Position numbers and translations under genes: made by a program. From Callorhinus ursinus (Eukaryota > Chordata > Mammalia > Carnivora > Otariidae), in assembly GCF_003265705.1 (NCBI RefSeq), contig NW_020312848.1:54102808-54166807 (forward strand): a stretch of DNA of 64,000 nt, given 5' to 3'. Numbering within the stretch: position 1 is the stretch's first letter; each line of letters starts with the position of its first letter. Below are positions 56,703-64,000 of the stretch, one piece after another. Under the pieces are notes generated by a model. The model worked only from the letters and a program-made list of their open reading frames with translations. It was not told the DNA's origin and made no database searches.

Positions 56703-56815
56703 AGACTGAAGTATGATGAAGACAAAAACAAGAGAAAAAGGAAAGTCAAAAGGGAAAAGGAAAATTTTTAAAAGGAGATCTTGGCTTTTGAGATTGGTAT
56801 TCCTTTACGTGACAG
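56703..56815 (+). other. Candidate exon (unproven)
   Basis: The block is preceded by a strong acceptor (branch-point-like 'ttactaat', C/T tract, 'ctttag') and ends 'gacag' before 'gttagtaag', a strong donor. In the first frame 22 codons follow the acceptor, then TAA at 56769-56771. They encode a highly basic stretch with K/R clusters ending 'KREKENF'. The other two frames have early stops. It could therefore be an internal non-coding exon of a long RNA, a terminal coding exon (an AATAAA lies at 57377-57382), or a chance alignment of signals. I do not recognise the peptide. Confidence 0.25.
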
Positions 56816-59024
56816 GTTAGTAAGCAAAAAAGTGTTAACGTTCATAGAATGACCTGGTGTTTATAGAAGAACAATACTTTCATGGTTCCTTCCCCAAAAA
56901 GTCCTATGTGAACTTTATAAAGGAAATAGACACACAAACAAACAGAAAATGAGCCCCCCTTGCCTGGTAGGAAAGAAACTTAAATTCCAGAAACCTTTTA
57001 ATTTTTTAAAGGTTCCTTTTGTAGACATTATTGGCATTTCTTCCTCCTCTCTCCTGCTTTTTGCCTCTCAGATAATTTCACTGCTTGTTAGAAGGTTTAC
57101 TACAAAGCAGACCGGCTTAAAACAATGAAGAGATGAAACCGTCTTTACTACTTTTTAGCACATTCTAGGATCTAGATCAAGGAAAGACAGCATGAGGGTT
57201 ATGGTTTGTGAGTAGATTTCAATTATCTGAATTATCTGGATGCCCCTTATGCAGACAATGCAAATTTAATTATGGCTTACTTCATTATTCATCAGTAAGT
57301 TTGTGGAAAAGCCTAGGAAAAAGATGAGGCATATTCATGAGCCAAGAACTCAGTTGAACACACAAAAAAAGAAAAAAATAAAACAAAAAACATCAGCTCA
57401 GCATCAGCTTTTATTCGGGAAAAATCCACTTAGAGAAGTTACCTTGAAAGAAGGATAAACACTGGCGGACAAATTGGTCCATCTTGGGACCAGTTTTGCA
57501 AGATAAGTGAACACTTGTTTCTTTGAATCCAAGGACTGTGCTGCAACCTGACAAATCCTAGGCACAGTGAATCAAACAGCCACAACAGGTTCCTTGGAGA
57601 TCTCACAAATGACATTTCTTTACATGCAACTTGATAAGTGTAATTCCCAATCTCCAACTTTTCCTGTATTGCTTCATATCTAATCTAATTCTTTTTTTCA
57701 AGAATTGTTTTATGCCTCTTAATGTGTTGTTGGGAATTTGCTTTTAGGCTCTTGGGTAACGGGGAAAATGAATTGCAATCTAGTGGAATCTTGACAATAT
57801 AACCATTACATTGTGAATGCTACAGCCAACAAGGAAAGCAAAGATGAACAGGGCAGTGTTTGATTCTGGTAAATTGTTTCCTTCACAGTTTTGCTTTTGT
57901 AGAGTAAATACACTACAGGAAACAGCCATCTAAGGATAATCTGTTAGTCGCTGTACTCAGTGGAAAGCAGAATTCAGTCTTGGAAGAACTTGATATCTCC
58001 GTGAGCTTCATTTGCAAGAAGAAACAATTATTGGTATTTTGCAAACACGTACTTGATAACTGGACAAATTATGCTTACTTATGAAATGTATCCCTGTCCC
58101 AAGGAAAGACACACGGCTCTCATATCCCTATGAGATGACAGCTTTCTCATTTCTAGGATCAGAGAAATTACCGACAAAAACATTAATTTCAGCTTTTGAA
58201 ACAATGACTTTTTATGGTTGTTAGGCCTCAGTTATGTGCATAATATCTAGAAGAATGTGTAGGTACAGTGCAATGAAAAGAAAATAATCTGGCTATGAAT
58301 ACACGGTTCAGTGAATATCACAAAATGTTTTATCATTTGCCCTATCAAGTCACTTCGCGGTTCTTATAGAGTCATCCTTGGATAAACATCTTGAAGCCCG
58401 TTTGCCTTCTGGTCTACTTCCTTCTCCTTGCTCTCCCCAGCATTGCACTTGGTCCGTTCTGATCCTCTGCCCTTACCCCTAAGTCCTAACTCGACCTAGC
58501 TGAAGGTTGTGGGCATTATTCACAGCTGAAAGTGCTGCCGTAGATTCTCTTATTCCTCGCAGAGGAACGCTTAAGTCTTTCCAGTTATCCAAGAGAAGTA
58601 ACTGTAAAGCATTCAGGGAGCTTTCTTGCTAATAGTGACCACCTCTCAGAGCATACGCCTGGGTCTGCACACATAATGTGTCTACTGATTTATCAAGGGT
58701 GGGAAAATCAAAGGAAGAAAATGGACAGAAGAAAGGAAATCTCATCTTGCCATATAACCCATACATAAACTAACATTTTGAGCATTTAGTTGGCACCATA
58801 TTTGTCAACTCGACTGCCATTTTAAAATACCTTTTAAAATTGTATGCACATATAAGGGAAGCCACTACAAATAATATATAAAGTAATAAAAGTTTAAGAT
58901 GAATAGGGAGCTAAAAGTAGTGTCATTTGAGTTCGCTTTTGGTAGAAATTTATTGAAAAATATGATTAGCTTAAAGATCACTTATCTGGCCCAAAGTATT
59001 ACTCTTCCAGTAATAACAATGATA
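56816..59024. other. Unassigned DNA
   Basis: No named repeat and no credible frame are seen over 2.2 kb, which makes this one of the cleaner repeat-free stretches. An A-rich patch lies at 57361-57391. Confidence 0.5.
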
Positions 59025-59100
59025 GATAATATTATTGACTAGTTACTCTGTGCCTGGTACTGTTTTGAGCACTCTGTAGGTATTATTTCAAAATGGGAAA
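59025..59100 (-). mobile_element. MIR fragment, minus strand
   Basis: 'gactagttactctgtgcctg', 'gtactgttttgagcactctg' and 'taggtattatttc' match the antisense MIR 3' end. Confidence 0.65.
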
Positions 59101-60699
59101 TGAAATAAATGGTTATTATCCTAAGATACTGGATCTGGGAGGCTTTAATAAAAGAATGTGCCTTGTGTTTTTCTGATGGTACCTGAGATTAGAACCCGAT
59201 TACTGGAGCTAAAGGGACAAAAGTTAGTTTTTGAAACTCCTGGTTCTATCCTTCTTATTAACAAATTTCTTTGGAGACTGAAGTCAAAACAAAGAAATCC
59301 TGGTGCCAGTCTTCAGTTGCTCACACTCATCTTTTCAATTCTTACAAACATTGTTATTCCAGAGATGAAGGGGAAAAACACAACTTTTATGCAACTTTTA
59401 TTCCCACTTAGCATCTCTAAGTAAATAATTAACATGCTTACAATTCAGTAATTTCTTGGCCTGTAGAGGAATGTGGCAGGACCCACCCTGGAATGAATGT
59501 TATTTATGCTCATTTTACTAGATCTTTGACTCTGTGGTCATGGACTGCATCTCTTTCCCACAACCAATTGTCAGGACACATGTGTCCCTTGAATTTAAAT
59601 TGACCACACTGTTCTTGTATCTGTGATCTGCCTAATCCTTCTAATAACATGGAGACTGCTTCTGAGCTGTCTAAAAGTCTTTTCACAACCAAGAATTTAA
59701 CTTGAAAATTCCAACATGTAAAAAGAAGAAATGATGTAAAGATATTCCTTTAGAATATAAAAACAAAGAATATGCGTATATTAAATTCCAACGTGGCATA
59801 TCCTTTGCCTTGGATTTGGGGGATTATCTAGAGATAGGGTAAAATGGCCAGAGTGCATTTTCGTCAAATCCTTCATACATCAGACAGAATGACCAGAATG
59901 CATGTAGTGTGCATCTAATGGAAGGGAACATGGGTTTTGAATTAAACTTAAAGGAATGGAGATTTATTTTCTGTTCCTGCACACTCTCTCAAATTTTTCT
60001 CAGGAGGATAACTATAAATGAACTATTTGATGTGCAAACATTTTTTTTTTCTTTTGTGAGAGAGAGAGTTCAGCACTTTGCAAAACCACTTGTTTGGAGT
60101 GTGTACTCCTACTCTTATTTACTTTAATCATTTCTGGAAAAAAAAGGCAAATTAAAAAATAAGCACTGAAATTAACAAGAATTTTTCTTCCCATCTTGGT
60201 TTATTGAATCGTGTTGAATTGATAGGATGCTTCTAGTTGCATCTTCAATTTGAACATGCTCAAACCATAAAAGAGATTTAGTGAGTCCTCCTACACCTCC
60301 TCTCCCAGCTGGATCTCTATTTCTGTGAGAATACCATGTCCTGATTAACTTACAGGTAGGTCATCAAAACCAATCACAATGCAAGGGAAATGGATTTTGC
60401 TAAGTGGTTTGTCTCAGTTTTAGGCCAGCTCAGGAGTTGGGAAAGCATCCCTTTTATCCAAAACATCCCACTCCGAAAACATCCCACTCCACAATGAAGG
60501 TGGAAAAGACAGGGGTAGAACCATCAGGTCTAGTATATCTGCATTTTTAGTGTTGGAAGTTAATTACTGATAGATTTTTCTCTTCTATTGCCTCATATTT
60601 TTGAAGCAAAGAAAAATATGAATAATTATTCCTGAAAGATTAGGAAGTCCTAATAGAAAAGATAACAAGTGACCTCCTATTGCTAGAGACCGTTCCCTT
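59101..60699. other. Unassigned DNA
   Basis: A 16-base tandem duplication, 'aaaacatcccactcc' at 60460-60474 and 60476-60490, is the only structured item. The 88-codon frame at 59158-59424 is unsupported. Confidence 0.5.
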
Positions 60700-60940
60700 T
60701 GGATCTCTGTGTTTCTTTTTTTTTCTTAAGATTTCATTTATTTATTTGAGAGAAAGAGAGAGAGGGAGAGAGGGAGAGAGGGAGCATGAGCGGGGTGAGA
60801 AGCAGAAGGAGAAGCAGGCTCTTCGCTGAGCAGGGAGCCCGATGCGGGGCTTGATCCCTGGACTCTGGATCATGACCTGAGCCAATGGCAGACGCTTAAC
60901 CAACTGAGCCACCCAGGCATCCCTGGATCTCTGTGTTTCT
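60700..60940 (-). mobile_element. Can-SINE, minus strand, with exact 17-base TSD
   Basis: 'tggatctctgtgtttct' occurs at 60700-60716 and 60924-60940. The body has the tail complement, an expanded (GAGAGG)n zone at about 60747-60782, complemented B box 'gggcttgatccc' and end 'cacccaggcatccc'. Confidence 0.98.
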
Positions 60941-61461
60941 ACATGTGTCTTACGAACAGAAGCACTGACTACCTTTGTTCCAGACTACCTTTTCAAAGAG
61001 GTTTATATGGCAGACAGCATTTAAAGATAAAAGGTAGTGTCTCCTTTTGTGGCAAAAGTTAGGCAGGCTTACTGCCCATTATAAGAGTTTTGGGTTCCCC
61101 AAGCTTGGGGTTCCCCTCCTGCGACAGCTCACTGTGTGTTTATGTATCCCCTGGCCTGCTTTGTATTGCTCGGCAGAATTGGGGCTTGGGGAACCAGCAC
61201 CAATGCTGATACTCTGGCCACTGCTCTCAACGGTTCTTTATCTCTGACCCAGGTGCCTCCTGTCTTCTACCAGCATCTGTGAACCTTTGGCAGGCCAACT
61301 TGTTTAAGTGTCAGTAAATCTCAGATTCTTCCCGGTTCTCAGCAGTCAAATATGATAAATATGTGACACACAGACCTTATCCCACCTTTAAAATTTCTTG
61401 CAGTAGATAAGTAAACCTTTTATCCTTGGCCGGGACTACTACACAATAGCTTTGGAATGAT
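60941..61461. other. Unassigned DNA
   Basis: Nothing is recognised. A 66-codon frame (61047-61247) is unsupported. Confidence 0.45.
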
Positions 61462-61501
61462 TTTTTATTTTGTATTTTTATTTATTTATTTATTTATTTA
61501 G
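61462..61501. repeat. (TTTA)n tetranucleotide repeat
   Basis: About five pure TTTA/ATTT units follow an impure T-rich lead. It could be the bare tail complement of a lost minus-strand SINE, but no SINE core follows. Confidence 0.9.
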
Positions 61502-62248
61502 CTGATTTTCCTGGATGGCTAGCATTTCCAAGAGACTGCTGCACCAGAAAAATCACTCTCTACTCTTGCAGAATAAATTTCAAATCCAAGGCTCCTTCTG
61601 TTAAGTCCATACCACATCTATTCTATCATCTCATTCTTTGCCTTAAAGAATTAGGCAAAAGAAAAATCCTTGCAGACAATTTTCCCCACATCTAGACTCT
61701 CTTCCCAAGCAAAGCCTTAGCAGGACTCCAGGCTTGCTCTAGGTAGTACTTTATATTTTAGCAATGGAAGCACTTTGGAGCCTACTTTCTGTTTCAGCAG
61801 TACCTGCCTTGCTTTGGACGTTCACAGTCCTCAGCATAATCTGTTCAGTCTATTTTAGCAGCAACTGGCCTGGGGTTTGATTTGTACCTGAATTCAACTA
61901 CTTAAGCTTATTTATAGTTTTGAATGACTGATCTTGCATTTTTGCATTTAATATTCTAATACTATACAAGTTGGTTTGTGTAGTTAAAATTACTGTGACC
62001 ATTATTTCTCAATTAATACAGATTAATTAGATTTGGCTTGCTTACATTGTAATTCTCTTTTACATAGAACAAAAGTGAGGCAGTTTCTCTTTGGGTCCTT
62101 AGATACTGCCTTCTGGGCTCTTTCTCAGTTTTACTTCTGTTTCTCTTCAGAGCAAACTTCCTTTTGGGTTCCTAGTGACTTCCTCCTCACTCAGTTGTCT
62201 GCCTTCAAAAATCAACTTTCAGAAGAATGCACACGAGTGTATGTTATT
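61502..62248. other. Unassigned DNA
   Basis: Nothing is recognised. The long frame starting at 62033 runs into the SINE at 62258. Confidence 0.45.
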
Positions 62249-62458
62249 AATAATTTTTTTAATATTCTATTTATTTATTTGACAGAGAGAGACACAGCAA
62301 GAGAGGGAACACAAGCAGGGGGAGTGGGAGAGGGAGAAGCAGGCTTCCCACGGAGCAGGGAGCCCGATGCGGGGCTCCATCCCAGGATCCTGGGACCATG
62401 ACCTGAGCCCAAGGCAGATGCTTAACGACTGAGCCACCCAGGCACCCCAATAATGTTT
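62249..62458 (-). mobile_element. Can-SINE, minus strand
   Basis: The body at about 62258-62448 is complete, from 'ctatttatttatttgacag' to 'cacccaggcacccc'. The short flanks 'aataattt' and 'aataatgttt' are a plausible but imperfect duplication. It is close to the young consensus. Confidence 0.97.
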
Positions 62459-63344
62459 AATATTACCATATTATGTCTCCCTTCACACACTGCTCCAACC
62501 TACCAACCATAAGCCAGAATGTTTAGTGATAGAATCTTAAATTATAAATACCAGAAAACTTAGGGAGGAGCTTTCAGAGGCTGGAAGAATATCCCTGGTC
62601 TCTAGAAACCGTGTTTCTTACATACCATGTAACCTGTTTTTAATTCCTAGGCATAATGCTGGTGAAATAAAATAGTCTCTTAAGTAGATACAAATAGTCA
62701 CAAATATAAATAGGAGAAAGTCTGCCTTAAATACTTCCAGAGTACTACAGGAACTAAGGGCAATTTTACTTCTCATTTTAAGTGCTGTATAGGTCACTGA
62801 CAACCTCTCCTACCAATTAATTGAGTAACCTTTCTGTAATAAGATCTCACCTTGTCTCAATTTTTCCTTCCATAAAATAAAAATTCTACTACCTGCTCCT
62901 GTTTATAGGATAATCAAGATAAAAAAGCTTTGGGTAGGAGTAAAGTATAGTTTTTAGCTGTGGTTCCCTTCTAAGGGAAACTAGCATTCCTCATGTGAAA
63001 AAAAGGAAATAGAGCTTTGCTTTTAGTTTGTGTGGCACTAGCTTATGGTTCCTATAGACTAGCAAGCTCCATACTTTCCAGTTTCTTTACAGGAAGCTGA
63101 ATGCTTGCCAGGCAGGCTCTCTGACCACCCAACAGTGGGAACACTTGTTCTTGAAATTGAGAATTCAGCTTAGGATAATTTCGTGGACAACCTGTTCTGT
63201 CACGTCTTGAGGATTCTGTAGATATTCTGTGATAGCAGGTATTCAGTAGATAGCAGTTATTGGCAAAGATCAACAACAAATAGGAAATTGAATGATCAGT
63301 TCAAAGGTATGCACCTTCCTTGAGGTCATCATCGGTGTGACGGC
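62459..63344. other. Unassigned DNA
   Basis: Nothing is recognised beyond short unsupported frames. Confidence 0.45.
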
Positions 63345-63590
63345 ACAGTATAAATTGTTAGGCTCTGGGGTCTGACTGATGAGACTCGCATTCCAGATAT
63401 ACCATTTGTTAGCTGTGTGACCTGGGACAAGTCACCCAACAACTTTGTGTCCCAGTTTCAGCCACCAGAAGTTGAGAATGAGAGCAAGGACTTTAGAGAA
63501 CTGTCATGAGGATCAAATGAATTAGCATATATGAAGTCCTTAGGACACAATGAGCATAATATAAATGTTTGTTAAATAGCAATAATTGAA
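63345..63590 (+). mobile_element. MIR SINE, near full length
   Basis: 'gctctggggtctgactgatg', 'ttgttagctgtgtgacctgg', 'gacaagtcacccaac', 'ctgtcatgaggatcaaatga' and 'tagcatatatgaagtcctta' then 'ataaatgtttgttaaatagc' cover the MIR from head to tail. Confidence 0.9.
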
Positions 63591-64000
63591 AAAGCAACAA
63601 TGAACCATGGGGAAAGAGAGGGAAAGTTTGAATATGAACCAGATTTCTGAGGAAGTATAGTTGTAGAAGATTTTTTAAAAAAAAAGACATTAATATATCA
63701 ACCTTTATTGACGCTTGTAATGAAACATAGTCCTGCCTTCTTTGGGTTTACAAGAAGAAAGAAAATTTATATTAGAGACATTTACTGTATAGTACTTCTG
63801 AATGTAATAAAAATGAACATAAAATATTTTAAATTTGTTGATAATTTTCATATAACTCTCATATCTTTGATCTGAATAATTTCCAATTTTACATACTGAT
63901 TATTGTGCCGCATAGACTACAAATGCCCAGTAAATCCATAGATGTTCATGGCAACTCATGCAGAAATGAAATATTTAACTACAAAAATATCTTGCATTTT
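63591..64000. other. Unassigned DNA at the window edge
   Basis: 63695-63790 ('aacctttattgacgcttgta', 'tagtcctgccttctttggg') may be a scrap of the same unnamed old repeat as at 36410. Nothing else is seen. Confidence 0.4.

Overview
This is a stretch of mammalian nuclear DNA from a carnivore. The main evidence is about eighteen copies of the tRNA-derived carnivore SINE (Can-SINE). They share the head 'cctgggtggctcag', a core with tRNA-like A and B boxes, a CT-rich stretch and a (TAAA)n/AATCTTT tail, and most have visible target-site duplications. The SINE tail type, and a short L1 3' end reading 'taatgatgtaatgtatggtg', suggest an arctoid caniform (bear, seal or mustelid group). That narrower placement is from memory and was not tested.

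I find no convincing protein-coding gene, no RNA gene and no CpG island. Open frames are short and scattered, and many lie inside repeats. The window reads as intergenic or deep intronic DNA. The best non-repeat candidate is an exon-like block at 56703-56815, with a branch point, pyrimidine tract, acceptor and donor, but it is unproven.

Layout. 1-7 kb: an old antisense L1 relic, an L1 3' end split by a SINE, an L2, and a three-layer nest at 5506-6348 (hAT-type element holding a Tigger-like element and a SINE). 7-10 kb: an LTR and a decayed env-like region of an endogenous retrovirus on the minus strand, broken by a SINE. 11-16 kb: a very old antisense L1 cut by a MaLR-like LTR, another old repeat and a 63-base L1 tail, followed by an LTR-like element split by a SINE. 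16-25 kb: mostly unassigned, with L2, MIR, SINEs and a CA repeat. 25.6-27.6 kb: a carnivore L1 on the minus strand with decayed ORF2. 31-35 kb: two direct copies of one solo-LTR-like unit, several MIRs and a TATAC microsatellite. 35-45 kb: MIR, L2, MER5A-like and other DNA transposon relics, plus two SINEs inserted at one site. 45-54 kb: an LTR-like relic, back-to-back L1 pieces, MIRs and a third antisense L1. 54-64 kb: SINEs, MIRs, a CT-rich microsatellite and the exon-like block.

Nothing here acts as a gene system. The useful content is insertion history: nested and same-site insertions give a relative order of events. I did not find evidence of a previously undescribed biological system. 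Family names for older repeats come from pattern memory, and edges are accurate to roughly 5-30 bases unless a target-site duplication fixes them.
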